In this document: piece after piece, positions 1-12,131 of the stretch
Position numbering within the stretch: the stretch's first letter is position 1
Layout: the number at the start of each line of letters is the position of its first letter
Origin: Methylobacterium oryzae
Lineage (GTDB): Bacteria; Pseudomonadota; Alphaproteobacteria; Rhizobiales; Beijerinckiaceae
Length of the DNA stretch: 64,000 bases
Assembly: GCF_021398735.1 (NCBI RefSeq)
Contig: NZ_CP090349.1
Coordinates: 4,173,001 to 4,237,000 of the forward strand
Direction of reading: 5' to 3'
Notes under the pieces: generated by a model
Seen by the model: the letters and a program-made list of their open reading frames with translations, nothing else
Databases searched by the model: none
What the model was told of the DNA's origin: nothing
Made by a program: the position numbers and the translations under genes

Positions 1-1001
1 TTCATCTGCCGCTGCAGGTCGGCGCGGACGCTCTCGAGTTCCGACACGTCGATGGCGATGCCGACGCGGCCGGTCTCCAGCCCGGTCTCGAACACGTCGA
101 GCATCCGCCGGTTCCCGGCCACGATGGCGGAGAGGCGCGGGACGCTCCGGGTCAGGCCGGCGAACCGGGCCGCCTCCTCGCGGGCGATCGTCTCGCGGGC
201 CGGCCGGTCGAACAGCTCCAGGCCGGCATCGAGGGCGGCCTCGCGGCTCTCCGCCTCGACCGCCGCCACGTAGGCGGCGTTGATCCAGCTCAGGCCACCG
301 TCGCGGTTGCGCCGCCAGACCGGCTGGGGGATCGCGTCGAGGAGCCCCGACAGGGCCGAGAGTCCCCGGCGGGTCTCGTCCAGGGTCGCGCGCAGGTCGG
401 CGATCTCGCAGCGCTCCTGGCTGGTCTCGCGCAGGCGCAGGAGCGCCCGCCCCGCCACGGCCTGCCCGTGGGCCTCGATGTTGCGGCCGGTCTGGGTCCG
501 CAGGCTCAGCGCGAAGCTGGTGCCGCGCGCCCGCAGGGTCTCCACGGCGGTCTCGACGGCGGCCGCGTCCGCGGCGACGAGCCACGTGCCGAAGGCCAAG
601 ACGCGGCGGGCATAGCCGGAGGTCGGCCGCTCGCCGTGGATCGCGAGGCTGATGTCGCCCTCGACCACCGGCTCGCTGCGATGATCCCAGGTGACGATGA
701 TCTGCCGCTCGGCGTTGAGGAGCATCTCGGCCCGGTCATGGGCGCCGCGCAGGACGTCGAGGGTCGCGGCGAGCTCGCGCTCGCGGCGGGTCCACCGGCC
801 GCGCTCGTAGAGGTGCAGGAGCGACAGGATCACCGCGAAGGCGACGAGGCCGCCGAAGATCGCCAGGGCGGCCACGCTGTGGATCTCCCGCGCGGGATGC
901 GCGGCGGCAGCCTCCGGCAGCTCGGCGAAGGCCGCGCTCGCCGTCGTCAGCGCGAGCGCGCCCACGCCGATCCGAACGTGTGTCGCACGACCGACACCCA
1001 T
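1..1001 (-). CDS. PAS-domain sensor histidine kinase, N-terminal part (DivL-like), cut by window edge
   Basis: The reading frame begins at an ATG at 1001-999 (reverse strand) behind a G-rich upstream stretch and stays open to the window edge, giving about 333 residues. A signal-like hydrophobic start is followed by a membrane segment around residues 43-64 and a helical linker rich in RRERELA-type residues. A PAS-like region follows, ending with the motif AIPQPVWRRNRDGGLSWIN. The kinase core would lie beyond the window. PAS kinases beside ahcY are common in Hyphomicrobiales and are often annotated as DivL-like cell-cycle kinases; that assignment is inference. Nothing here shows whether the phosphorylatable histidine is present. 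Confidence 0.75.
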   Translation of the reverse strand, partial: MGVGRATHVRIGVGALALTTASAAFAELPEAAAAHPAREIHSVAALAIFGGLVAFAVILSLLHLYERGRWTRRERELAATLDVLRGAHDRAEMLLNAERQIIVTWDHRSEPVVEGDISLAIHGERPTSGYARRVLAFGTWLVAADAAAVETAVETLRARGTSFALSLRTQTGRNIEAHGQAVAGRALLRLRETSQERCEIADLRATLDETRRGLSALSGLLDAIPQPVWRRNRDGGLSWINAAYVAAVEAESREAALDAGLELFDRPARETIAREEAARFAGLTRSVPRLSAIVAGNRRMLDVFETGLETGRVGIAIDVSELESVRADLQRQM

Positions 1002-1257
1002 GGTTTGCCCCGCCCCCGTACCCGATGGCTGTCCGACCGGCGCGCGTCGCCGCGCGGCGCAGAAGGCACCGTTCCCGCGGCGATTCTCCCGAACCGCCGC
1101 AGCCCCATCGATCTAAGATTCGCCCGCACTCTAGGTGCGGCGGAATCGCCCCGGAAGGGGAACGAAGCGTGGCTTTGGGCAAAGTCGGCATAATCAGCCG
1201 TTAACGACACACAGAAGACACAGTTCGATTCGGCCGTCTGCGCTTGACAAACGAGAA
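1002..1257. other. Intergenic spacer between ahcY and the PAS kinase
   Basis: No convincing gene is visible. The stretch should hold the promoter of the leftward PAS kinase, but I cannot name clear -35/-10 elements. Short overlapping open frames here have no recognisable protein signature. Confidence 0.5.
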
Positions 1258-1280
1258 GGCCCGGCGCAGCGCGCCGGGCC
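1258..1280 (-). terminator. Probable terminator of ahcY
   Basis: Two perfectly complementary 10-base arms (GGCCCGGCGC and its complement) are separated by three bases. On the reverse strand the stem is followed by a T-rich run (TTCTCGTTTGT). It lies about 90 bases past the ahcY stop codon, so it probably terminates ahcY. Confidence 0.7.
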
Positions 1281-1372
1281 TCCAAATCTCTCCACCGGGC
1301 CGCGTCGCCGGATCGCGGCGGCGCGGTGCCGGCCCCGGGAACGAGGCCGTCCGCGCCAGCGATGATGCAGGC

Positions 1373-2773
1373 TCAGTAGCGGTAGTGCTCGGGCTTGAAC
1401 GGGCCGCTCTCGGAGACGCCGATATAGGCGGCCTGATCGGGGCGGAGCTTCGAGAGCTTCACGCCGATCTTCTCCAGATGCAGGGCGGCGACCTTCTCGT
1501 CGAGGGTCTTCGGCAGGGTGTAGACCTGCTTCTGGTACTTGCCCGGGTTGGACCAGAGCTCGATCTGGGCCAGCGTCTGGTTGGTGAACGAGGCCGACAT
1601 CACGAAGGACGGGTGACCGGTGGCGTTGCCGAGGTTCACCAGGCGGCCCTCCGACAGGAGGATGATGCGGTGGCCGTCCGCGAAGGTGATCTCGTCCACC
1701 TGCGGCTTGATGTTCGACCACTTGAGGTTCTTCAGGCCGGCGACCTGGATCTCATTGTCGAAGTGGCCGATGTTGCAGACGATCGCCCGGTCCTTCATCG
1801 CCCGCATGTGGTCGATGGTGATGATGTCCTTGTTGCCCGTGGCGGTGACGAAGATGTCGGCGCGCGGGGCCGCATCCTCCATGGTCACGACCTCGTAGCC
1901 CTCCATCGCGGCCTGGAGCGCGCAGATCGGGTCGATCTCCGACACGAGCACGCGGCAGCCGGCGTTGCGCAGAGACGCGGCCGAACCCTTGCCCACGTCG
2001 CCGAAGCCCGCGACCATCGCGACCTTGCCGGCCATCATCACGTCGGTGCCGCGGCGGATGCCGTCGACCAGCGACTCCTTGCAGCCGTACAGGTTGTCGA
2101 ACTTCGACTTGGTGACCGAGTCGTTCACGTTGATCGCCGGGAAGAGCAGCTTGCCCTCCTTGGCCAGCACGTAGAGGCGGTGGACGCCCGTGGTGGTCTC
2201 CTCGGAGACGCCCTTGATGCTGTCGGCGAGGCCGGCGAACCATCCCTTCGGCTTCTCGGCGAGCTTGCGCTTGAGGAGCGCGAAGAAGACTTCCTCCTCC
2301 TCGCTGGCCGGCTTGTCGAGGAACGCGGTGTCGCCGTTCTCGGCGCGCAGGCCGAGATGGACGAACATGGTCGCGTCGCCGCCGTCGTCGAGGATCATGT
2401 TCGGCATGCCGCCGTCGTGCCAGTCGAACAGGCGCGAGGTGTAGTCCCAGTACTCCTCCAGGGTCTCGCCCTTCACGGCGAAGACCGGGATGCCGGCAGC
2501 CGCGATGGCGGCGGCGGCGTGGTCCTGGGTCGAGTAGATGTTGCACGAGACCCAGCGGATGTCGGCGCCGAGCGCCTTCAGGGTCTCGATCAGCACGGCG
2601 GTCTGGATCGTCATGTGGAGCGAGCCGGCGATCTTCGCGCCCTTCAGGGGCTGCGCCGCGCCGTACTCCTCGCGGACCGCCATCAGGCCCGGCATCTCCG
2701 TCTCGGCGATCGAGATCTCCTTCCGGCCGTAATCGGCCAGCCCGATATCCTTGACGATGTAATCCTTGGCCAT
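1373..2773 (-). CDS. ahcY: S-adenosylhomocysteine hydrolase (adenosylhomocysteinase)
   Basis: This cytoplasmic NAD-dependent enzyme hydrolyses S-adenosylhomocysteine to homocysteine and adenosine, removing the product inhibitor of methyltransferases. The 466-residue protein starts [19 protein letters not shown] and ends in HYRY, the near-universal SahH C terminus. The NAD-binding segment has [10 protein letters not shown], and the substrate region shows [17 protein letters not shown] sequence (here [13 protein letters not shown]). The in-frame extension upstream to 2842 was rejected because the family begins at MAKDYI. A palindromic operator lies 76-93 bases upstream and a hairpin terminator downstream, so it appears to be a single-gene unit. 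Confidence 0.97.
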   Translation of the reverse strand: MAKDYIVKDIGLADYGRKEISIAETEMPGLMAVREEYGAAQPLKGAKIAGSLHMTIQTAVLIETLKALGADIRWVSCNIYSTQDHAAAAIAAAGIPVFAVKGETLEEYWDYTSRLFDWHDGGMPNMILDDGGDATMFVHLGLRAENGDTAFLDKPASEEEEVFFALLKRKLAEKPKGWFAGLADSIKGVSEETTTGVHRLYVLAKEGKLLFPAINVNDSVTKSKFDNLYGCKESLVDGIRRGTDVMMAGKVAMVAGFGDVGKGSAASLRNAGCRVLVSEIDPICALQAAMEGYEVVTMEDAAPRADIFVTATGNKDIITIDHMRAMKDRAIVCNIGHFDNEIQVAGLKNLKWSNIKPQVDEITFADGHRIILLSEGRLVNLGNATGHPSFVMSASFTNQTLAQIELWSNPGKYQKQVYTLPKTLDEKVAALHLEKIGVKLSKLRPDQAAYIGVSESGPFKPEHYRY

Positions 2774-2848
2774 GAGTCGATGGCTCCGTGTTCGCGTTGC
2801 GGGTCGGGGCAACCCCCTACCACCGCGCGGCCTACGAAGCAATCAAGA

Positions 2849-2866
2849 CATAAAGATGTCTTTATG
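2849..2866 (-). promoter_or_regulatory. 18-bp palindromic operator upstream of ahcY (SahR-like)
   Basis: The sequence CATAAAGATGTCTTTATG is a perfect inverted repeat of 8-base arms with a 2-base centre. It stands out as AT-rich in a GC-rich region and sits at a promoter-like distance from the ahcY start. SahR, an ArsR-family SAH-responsive repressor, is known to control ahcY and met genes in Proteobacteria through palindromes of this kind. The match to that motif is from memory, so the regulator identity is inference. Confidence 0.6.
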
Positions 2867-2931
2867 CGTTCTGATCGGCGGGGCGGCCGCGCGAACGCCC
2901 GCCCCGCTCCGGATCAGGTCCCGCCCGCCGC

Positions 2932-3336
2932 TCAGCGGGTCGGCCGCGCCAGCCACCCGAGGCCGAACGCGACGGCGGCCACCAGGGCGAGGGTCGTGCC
3001 GCGGTTCTCGTCCGCGCGCGCCGCGAGGGTGCGCCCGTGGCGCACGGCGCGGTCGCGGTAGTGCTGGCCGCGCTCGAGCGCCTCGTCCGCCAGGGCGTGC
3101 CCGCGCTCGCTGGCGTCGCGGAACCGGGCGCGCCCCTCCTCGACGAGGTGCTCGCCGCCGTGGCGCAGGTCGCGGACCGTATCCCGGGCCTCGCCGTAGG
3201 CGTACTGGGCAGCGCCGGCGGCCTGATCGTAGGCGCCGTCGAGCTGGTCGACGGCCCGGCCGCGCACCGCGCCCGCCGCCGTCTTGATCCGGCCGCGCAG
3301 ATGGCGGACGCCGCCCTCGAGATGATCCCTGTTCAT
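2932..3336 (-). CDS. CsbD-like stress protein with C-terminal membrane anchor
   Basis: This is a 134-residue, highly charged helical protein. The N terminus (MNRDHLEGGVRHLRGRIKTA) matches the CsbD pattern of Lys/Arg/Gly repeats after an initial MN-D. The middle is a long charged helix. The last 25 residues form one membrane segment (TLALVAAVAFGLGWLA) like that of DUF883/YqjD ribosome-anchoring proteins. CsbD proteins are general-stress proteins of unknown biochemical role. The combination suggests a membrane-tethered stress protein. It is transcribed alone, divergent from nothing obvious, and separated from ahcY by the operator region. Confidence 0.75.
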   Translation of the reverse strand: MNRDHLEGGVRHLRGRIKTAAGAVRGRAVDQLDGAYDQAAGAAQYAYGEARDTVRDLRHGGEHLVEEGRARFRDASERGHALADEALERGQHYRDRAVRHGRTLAARADENRGTTLALVAAVAFGLGWLARPTR

Positions 3337-3644
3337 GCTGTCTCTCCATTCCGGCGCGCGCCCCGGGGGCCACGACGCCTGCGTCGGGGCGGAACGACGG
3401 CGGAAGGCTACGGTTCCCTGAGGGGCGGCGGAACGGCCTCAAGTTTCCGTGCATCGGCGAGCCGGCGCTGGAAACAGGTCCGGACCGGCGCAGCGTCCAG
3501 GGGCGCCGCGGCGCCAATCGCCGGGACCAGATCGAGGCACATCGCGGCCGGGCGGGTGCTCCGATCTCTGCGCACGACTCGGCCTGTTCTGGACCGCGCC
3601 GCCGCGGTGACTTGCCGGGCGGCGGGAATGTCTCGGGCCGAGGC
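3337..3644. other. Intergenic spacer downstream of kup
   Basis: No gene is recognisable on either strand. It contains a GC palindrome (GGCGCCGCGGCGCC, near 3504-3517) that could form a hairpin in the kup 3' region, without a T tract. Confidence 0.4.
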
Positions 3645-5612
3645 CTAGATCTCGATCTCGGTGCCGACCTCGACGACCTGCCGCGTCGGTACCCCGAAGA
3701 AGGCGCCGGTGCGCTCGGCGTTGCGCTGCATGAAGGCGAACAGGTTCTCCCGCCAGGGGGCCATGCCGCGCTTGTCCCGTCGCGGGATGATCGTCTCGTG
3801 CCCGACGAAGACGGTCATGTCGTCGAGGACGTGCGGCGGCAGGTGGCGCGATTCCACCGCGCAGGCCAGCCCCTCGGGGATCGAGGCCTCCTCCATGAAG
3901 CCGTAGCGGAGGATCACCCGGTAGAAATCCGGCGCCAGGATCGTCACGTGGGCGCGCCGGTCCCGCGGGACGTTGGGTGTCTCCTCGTAGAGCGCCGTGA
4001 TGATCAGGATCCGCTCCATCAGGGCGTGGTTGCGCTCCACGAAGCGCGAGAGATGCAGCGGGATGCCGTGCTCGGCCGCCGAGAGGAACGCGGCCGTGCC
4101 CGGCAGCCGCAGCAGGTCACGGTGCTGGAGACCGCCGAGGAAGACGTCCTCCGGCAGGCGCAGGGCGGCCCTCGCCTCCTCGACCAGCTCGTTTCCCTTC
4201 TTCCAGGTCAGCATCATCGCGGCGACGAGCCCGGCGAGCACCAGGGGAAACCAGCCGCCCTCGAGGATCTTCACGCTGTTGGCGGCGAAGAACACGAGGT
4301 CGATGGCGAGGAAGAAGCCGTTGACCGCGAAGACCAGGATCGGGTTGTAGCCCCAGCGGAGCGCGATCAGCGCGGCGAGCAGCGTGGTGATGCCCATCAG
4401 CATCGAGACCGCGATGCCGTAGGCGCCGGCCAGGGCGTCGGAGGAGCCGAACACCACCACGGCCGTCAGGGTCGCCACGGCGAGCAGCCAGTTCACCGCC
4501 GGCACGTAGATCTGGCCGCGCTCCTCGTGCGCCGTCTGGACGATGCGCATGGCCGGCAGGAAGCCGAGCTGGACCGATTGCTGGGTCAGGGAGAACACGC
4601 CCGAGATGATCGCCTGCGAGGCGATGATGGTCGCCATCGTGGCGAGCGCGACCAGGGGCAGATGGCCCCAGTCGGGGCTGAGGCGGAAGAACGGGTTCTC
4701 CAGGGCGTCGGGCGCGGCGATCAGCAGGGCGCCCTGGCCGAAATAGTTGAGCACCAGCGCCGGCAGGACCAGCGCGAACCACGCGATGCGGATCGGCAGG
4801 GCGCCGAAATGGCCGAGATCGGCGTACATCGCCTCGCCGCCGGTCACCGCCAGGAAGGCCGCGCCGAGCATCGCGAAGCTGACGTGCCAGCCGGCATGGA
4901 GCATGAAATCGACGGCCCGGAACGGGTTGGCCGCCGCCAGGATCTCGGGCTTGGCGACGATCCCGGCGATCCCGAGGAGCCCGAGGACGACGAACCAGAC
5001 GAGCATGACCGGTCCGAACACCCGGCCGATGGCGGCGACGCCCTTGTGCTGGACCAGGAACAGACCGACCAGGATCACCAGCGTGATCGGCACGACGTAC
5101 GGCCCGAGTGACGGCGCGTCGACCTTCAGGCCCTCGATCGCCGACAGCACCGAGATCGCCGGCGTGATCGCGCCGTCACCGTAGAGCAGCGCCGCGCCCA
5201 CCAGCCCGACCACCAGGAGCAGCGCCTTCCACGTGCCAGGCCGGGCCTGACGGGCGCCGAGCAGCGCCAGCATGGCGACGATGCCGCCCTCACCCCGGTT
5301 GTCGGCGCGCAGGATCAGCACCGCGTATTTCAGCGACACGATCAGGATCAGCGACCACAGGATCAGCGACACCGCGCCGGTGGCCGCCGCAGCAACCGAG
5401 GCGCCGCCGGCGGTCGCGGCCTTCACCGCCTCCTTGAACGCGTAGAGCGGGCTCGTGCCGATGTCGCCGTACACGACGCCCAGCGCGCCGAACACGAGGG
5501 CCGGCCGGAGCCTGTCGCGCGCCGCTTCCGCGTCGACCGCGCCGGTCTCGGATCGGGGACTCGCCGCCGGGGCAAGGGTCTGGCTCACCGCAGGATTCCC
5601 CCACGGCGCCAC
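3645..5612 (-). CDS. kup: KUP-family low-affinity potassium uptake transporter
   Basis: This inner-membrane K+/H+ symporter has 655 residues, near the usual 620-650. It carries the KUP signature GVVYGDIGTSPLYAFKEAV near residue 45, then about twelve membrane segments, then a soluble C-terminal domain of about 170 residues. The chosen GTG at 5612 has GAGG four bases upstream. A second in-frame GTG at 5588, preceded by GGGGGAA, would start MSQTLAP and is equally plausible. Kup is usually constitutive and important at low pH. No partner genes are adjacent. Confidence 0.95.
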   Translation of the reverse strand: MAPWGNPAVSQTLAPAASPRSETGAVDAEAARDRLRPALVFGALGVVYGDIGTSPLYAFKEAVKAATAGGASVAAAATGAVSLILWSLILIVSLKYAVLILRADNRGEGGIVAMLALLGARQARPGTWKALLLVVGLVGAALLYGDGAITPAISVLSAIEGLKVDAPSLGPYVVPITLVILVGLFLVQHKGVAAIGRVFGPVMLVWFVVLGLLGIAGIVAKPEILAAANPFRAVDFMLHAGWHVSFAMLGAAFLAVTGGEAMYADLGHFGALPIRIAWFALVLPALVLNYFGQGALLIAAPDALENPFFRLSPDWGHLPLVALATMATIIASQAIISGVFSLTQQSVQLGFLPAMRIVQTAHEERGQIYVPAVNWLLAVATLTAVVVFGSSDALAGAYGIAVSMLMGITTLLAALIALRWGYNPILVFAVNGFFLAIDLVFFAANSVKILEGGWFPLVLAGLVAAMMLTWKKGNELVEEARAALRLPEDVFLGGLQHRDLLRLPGTAAFLSAAEHGIPLHLSRFVERNHALMERILIITALYEETPNVPRDRRAHVTILAPDFYRVILRYGFMEEASIPEGLACAVESRHLPPHVLDDMTVFVGHETIIPRRDKRGMAPWRENLFAFMQRNAERTGAFFGVPTRQVVEVGTEIEI

Positions 5613-5702
5613 CCGGCCTCGACCATCCGGGCGCCGGGCGCGACGCCGTGGCGGTAAAGCTAGGGGCCACGGCCGCGCCGTCCAGCGACGCTGTCGCGGC
5701 GC

Positions 5703-6374
5703 TCAGATCGAGCCGGTCAGCTCCTCCGGGCAGGCGTCGCCACGGCGCAGACAGAATACGGGCGCGCCGGCATGACGGGCGATGGCCGCGGCCACGGTCG
5801 CGGCGGGCGCCGGCGCGCCCAGGCTCTCGCTGATTACCACCGCGCGCAGCGGCACATCGTGGAGCCGCAGGGTCTCGCAGGCCGTGAGCGCGTGGCTGAT
5901 CGCCCCGAGATAGCTCCCCGAGACGAGGAGCGCCGGGACGCCGAGCGCGCGGAGCCAGTCCAGGCCGGTGGCGGCCTCCGTGACCGGGCTCATGAGCCCG
6001 CCGACACCCTCGATCAGCAGCGTGTCCTGGGTGCAGGCGATCTCAGCCCGGCACCAGCCGACAAGGTCGGCGAGGTCCAGGGTGCGCCCCTCCAGCACGG
6101 CGGCCTGATCCGGCGAGAGCGGTGCCGAGAACCGCCAGGGCGAGCAGGCCTCCACGGCCTCCTCGTCCAGGGCGAGCCCCTGCGCGTCCAGCAGCCGGGC
6201 GGTGTCGCTCTCGACGAAGCCGGGATCGCTCAGCGGCGGGACGCCGCTCGCGAGCGGCTTCACCGTCCGCACCGTCCGGCCCTGAGCCCGCAGGCGGCGC
6301 GTCAGGGCGGCGGTGACGTAGGTCTTGCCGATCTCGGTCCCGGCCCCGGCGATGAACAGCGCCCGCGCGGGCAT
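5703..6374 (-). CDS. bioD: Dethiobiotin synthetase
   Basis: BioD converts 7,8-diaminopelargonate, CO2 and ATP to dethiobiotin, the penultimate step of biotin synthesis. The 223-residue protein has the P-loop GTEIGKTYVTAAL at residues 12-24, the conserved VKPLASG, and EGVGGLMSP where family members have EGAGG-type sequence. The ATG lies only 7 bases after the secA stop codon, and those 7 bases (GGCGGGG) would serve as its ribosome-binding site, implying translational coupling to secA. No other bio gene is in the window. Its placement behind secA is unusual. Confidence 0.93.
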   Translation of the reverse strand: MPARALFIAGAGTEIGKTYVTAALTRRLRAQGRTVRTVKPLASGVPPLSDPGFVESDTARLLDAQGLALDEEAVEACSPWRFSAPLSPDQAAVLEGRTLDLADLVGWCRAEIACTQDTLLIEGVGGLMSPVTEAATGLDWLRALGVPALLVSGSYLGAISHALTACETLRLHDVPLRAVVISESLGAPAPAATVAAAIARHAGAPVFCLRRGDACPEELTGSI

Positions 6375-6381
6375 CCCCGCC

Positions 6382-9276
<2,895 letters not shown>

Positions 9277-9534
9277 AGACCTGCGGACGCGCGAGCCCGC
9301 CCACGGGTGAGCGTGGCGGGCCGGCCTGGACGGAGTTGGCCGGGCTTATAGAGGTAAACATCGCCCGGCGCACCTGGAAGGGGCAGCCCTCAACGCATGC
9401 CGGTACGGTCACGGTTCCGGCACCGGTGAAATGGCCGCGCTTGCCTTCTCGCCCGACGCGGGCCACCTGTGCCGCGGCGCGACGCCCGGCCGATCCGGCG
9501 CGGCGCCGAGACGTGAGCCGAGGACTTCGCCCGT

Positions 9535-10458
9535 ATGCCGAACACCGCCCTTCTCCGGCGCGTCAGCGCGCTCGCCGTCATGGTCGCGATGCCGGGACTG
9601 GCGCTGGCCCAGGCACCCCAGAAGGCCCCCACGCCGGCCGCCAACACGCCGGCCGCCGCCTCGCCCGCCGCGCCGGCCGCGGCGCCGAGCGCCGACGCGG
9701 TCGTGGCGAGCGTGAACGGCAAGCCGATCACGCAGGGCGACCTCGCCATCGCGGCCGATGACCCGGCCCTGTCACTGCCCGGCGTCGACGAGGCCCAGAA
9801 GAAGAGCCTGCTCGTCGACTACATGGTCGACCTCCGCGTCGGCGCGCAGGCCGCCGAGGCCGCCAAGGTCGGCGACACGCCCGAGTTCAAGCGCAAGCTC
9901 GCCTACTTCCGCGACAAGCTCCTGCTCGACGACTACCTGGAGCAGGAGGCCAAGCGCGCGGTCACGCCCGAGGCGGAGCACGCGATCTACGATCAGACCG
10001 TCAAGCTGATGAAGCCCGAGGAGGAGGTGCACGCGCGCCACATCCTGGTCGACAACGAGGCCGAGGCGAAGAAGATCGCCGCGCGCATCAAGGGCGGCGA
10101 GGACTTCGCCAAGGTCGCCGCCGAGGCGTCCAAGGACCCGGGCTCGAAGGCCGAGGGCGGCGATCTCGGCTGGTTCACCAAGGAGCGGATGGTGCCCGAC
10201 TTCGCCAACGCCGCCTTCGCGATGAAGCCCGGCCAGGTCTCCGACCCGATCAAGACCCAGTTCGGCTGGCACGTGATCAAGGTCGAGGAGAAGCGGACCA
10301 AGCCGCAGCCGACCTTCGACGAGCTCAAGGAGCAGATCGACCAGCACCTGATCCGCAAGGCGCAGCAGGACATGATCCTGAAGCTCCGCTCGGAGGCCAA
10401 GATCGACCGCGCCGACGCGCCGCCGGCGGCTCAGACCGCGCCCGAACCGAAGAAGTGA
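9535..10458 (+). CDS. Periplasmic parvulin-type peptidyl-prolyl isomerase
   Basis: The 307-residue protein starts with a Sec signal peptide (cleavage near ALAQA, residue ~26) and an Ala/Pro linker. A SurA/PrsA-like N-terminal helical chaperone region follows, then a parvulin domain at about residues 160-265 with the signatures HARHILV, GGDLGWF and TQFGWHVIKV. It should assist folding of exported proteins. The ATG at 9535 has GAGG about 12 bases upstream. It faces away from secA, so translocase and export chaperone share a promoter region. A strong hairpin follows the stop codon. It is close to PpiC/PrsA, but the exact orthologue is not certain. Confidence 0.9.
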   Translation: MPNTALLRRVSALAVMVAMPGLALAQAPQKAPTPAANTPAAASPAAPAAAPSADAVVASVNGKPITQGDLAIAADDPALSLPGVDEAQKKSLLVDYMVDLRVGAQAAEAAKVGDTPEFKRKLAYFRDKLLLDDYLEQEAKRAVTPEAEHAIYDQTVKLMKPEEEVHARHILVDNEAEAKKIAARIKGGEDFAKVAAEASKDPGSKAEGGDLGWFTKERMVPDFANAAFAMKPGQVSDPIKTQFGWHVIKVEEKRTKPQPTFDELKEQIDQHLIRKAQQDMILKLRSEAKIDRADAPPAAQTAPEPKK

Positions 10459-10474
10459 CGGTTCAAGGCTGACA

Positions 10475-10498
10475 GGCGCGGCCCCGCGGGGCCGCGCC
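10475..10498. terminator. GC-rich palindromic hairpin between convergent genes
   Basis: Two perfectly complementary 11-base arms (GGCGCGGCCCC and its complement) have a 2-base centre. It lies between the rightward PPIase gene and the leftward 52-codon gene. There is no T tract, so it may act as a bidirectional, partly Rho-dependent terminator or an mRNA-protecting stem. Confidence 0.55.
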
Positions 10499-10504
10499 CC
10501 GTCG

Positions 10505-10663
10505 TCAGTACGGCCGATCCGGGACGAGGTAGCTGGATCGCGCCGGGGCCGGCTGGGGCGTGATGCCGAGGGCCGAGAGTTCGGCGCCGCGGCGCCCCTC
10601 GGCGATCCTGTCGAGCACCGCGATCAGCAGCCACGGACACGCGATGCCGATGAAGAACGCCAT
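10505..10663 (-). CDS. Small single-pass membrane protein, 52 aa, unknown function
   Basis: An ATG at 10663-10661 is preceded by GGGAGGATCAC, an excellent ribosome-binding site (GGAGG, 5 bases away). The peptide starts MAFFIGIACPWLLIAVLDRI, one hydrophobic helix with a tryptophan, followed by a charged RIAEGRRG patch and a Pro/Ala-rich soluble tail ending PDRPY. The ribosome-binding site, hydrophobic design and flanking terminator hairpin argue for a real gene. I do not recognise a family. Confidence 0.6.
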   Translation of the reverse strand: MAFFIGIACPWLLIAVLDRIAEGRRGAELSALGITPQPAPARSSYLVPDRPY

Positions 10664-10756
10664 GTGATCCTCCCGCGCCGAACCGATGGGCCCGTTCGGC
10701 TTAGGAAAATAATAGGCGGGCCGGGCCGCGCCGCAAGCGGCATCCCGGCCGGGATC

Positions 10757-11839
10757 TCAGATCCAGCCCTGGAGCTCGCGGCGCACGACGTGCTCGATCA
10801 CCCGCATGCCGAGGTCGCTGTCGTTCAGGCAGGGGATGTAGGCGAAGCGCTCGCCGCCGTTCTCCTCGAAATAGTGCCGGTTCTCGCCGTCGAGCTCCTC
10901 GAGGGTTTCCAGGCAGTCCGCCGTGAAGCCCGGGGCGACGATCGCCATCCGCTTCACGCCCGACTTCGCGAGTTCCATCACCGTCTCGTCGGTGTAGGGC
11001 TTCAGCCACTCCTCGTTGCCGAAGCGCGACTGGAAGGTGACCCGCATCTTCTCCGGAGACAGGCCGAGCGCCTCGCGGATCAGGCGCCCGGTCTTGTGGC
11101 ACTGACAATGGTACGGGTCGCCCTTGAGCAGGTAGCTCCGCGGCACGCCGTGGAACGAGGTGAGGATCACCTCCGGCTCGAAGTCGAGCTTGGCCAGGCC
11201 CTCGCGGATCGAATCGGCCATGGCGGCGATGTAGACCGGGTCGTCGTGATAGGGCGGCGAGACCCGCACCGTGGGCTGCCAGCGCATGTCCATCAGCGCC
11301 CGGAAGGCCTGATCGCAGGCCGTGGCCGAGGTCGCGGCGGCGTATTGCGGGTAGAGCGGCACCAGCAGGATCCGGTCGCAGCCCTGGTCGAGCAGCGCCT
11401 GGATCCGGCCGGCGACCTCGGGCTTGCCGTAGCGCATCGCCCAGTCGACGACCACCGACTCGCCCATGGCCGCCTGGAGGCGCTCGCTCTGGCCGCGCGT
11501 GATCGTCTTCAGCGGCCCCTCGTTGAGCGCGTTGTTCCAGACGCTGGCGTAGTCGCGGCCCTTCGGCCCGGGGCGCTTCGTCAGGATGATCAGGTTGAGG
11601 AGCGGCCACCAGATCAGCCGCGGCACCTCGATCACCCGGCGGTCCGACAGGAACTCCTTGAGATACCGGCGCATCGGCCAGTAGGACGTGCCCTCGGGTG
11701 TCCCGAGATTCATCAGGAGCACGCCGACGCGGCCCCAGGCCACCTTCGGGTGGTCGGCCGGAAGGGTGTTCGCCGCGGGCTGCAGCGGTGCGAGGGGCCG
11801 GCCATTCGCCAGCGCGGCGGGTTCGACGCGTTCGTTCAT
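10757..11839 (-). CDS. hemH: Ferrochelatase
   Basis: HemH inserts Fe2+ into protoporphyrin IX to complete protoheme at the inner membrane. The 360-residue protein has VGVLLMNLGTPEG near residue 38, the active-site segment TSFHGVPRSYLLKGDPYHCQC (split here as SFHGVPRS and DPYHCQC), and the C-terminal APGFTADCLETLEEL. I chose the ATG at 11839 (MNERVEP) over upstream in-frame starts because the upstream extension is unlike the family and would run into the divergent ung gene. No iron-responsive box is visible upstream. Confidence 0.95.
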   Translation of the reverse strand: MNERVEPAALANGRPLAPLQPAANTLPADHPKVAWGRVGVLLMNLGTPEGTSYWPMRRYLKEFLSDRRVIEVPRLIWWPLLNLIILTKRPGPKGRDYASVWNNALNEGPLKTITRGQSERLQAAMGESVVVDWAMRYGKPEVAGRIQALLDQGCDRILLVPLYPQYAAATSATACDQAFRALMDMRWQPTVRVSPPYHDDPVYIAAMADSIREGLAKLDFEPEVILTSFHGVPRSYLLKGDPYHCQCHKTGRLIREALGLSPEKMRVTFQSRFGNEEWLKPYTDETVMELAKSGVKRMAIVAPGFTADCLETLEELDGENRHYFEENGGERFAYIPCLNDSDLGMRVIEHVVRRELQGWI

Positions 11840-12131
11840 GGCAGCGTTCCGGCGCCGCGCGCCGAGATCCTTCCTCTGGCTTCCGATATCCGGCGGCCGG
11901 CGCGTACGCCCTGGTACGCCTCGGCTTGGCCGGCGCTTAAACCCCGTCGGGTGCGCTTCCATGTAGGGTGCGAAGCCGCCCGGCGAAGGGCGGACGCGAC
12001 ATGCCGCACCGCGACAGGCCGCGCGCTCGACCCCCGTCCCTAAACACGGGCGGCTCCCGGCCGCAACCGCCGCGCCGATGACGGTGCGCGTCCGCCTCCT
12101 ATCTCGGCGTGGAAACCGATCGCGAGAGACC

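Noticed and set aside
2774..2848. SAH riboswitch in the ahcY leader
   Set aside because: Only a small GGGG/CCCC hairpin is present; the conserved SAH-riboswitch core is not seen, and a protein operator explains the region better.
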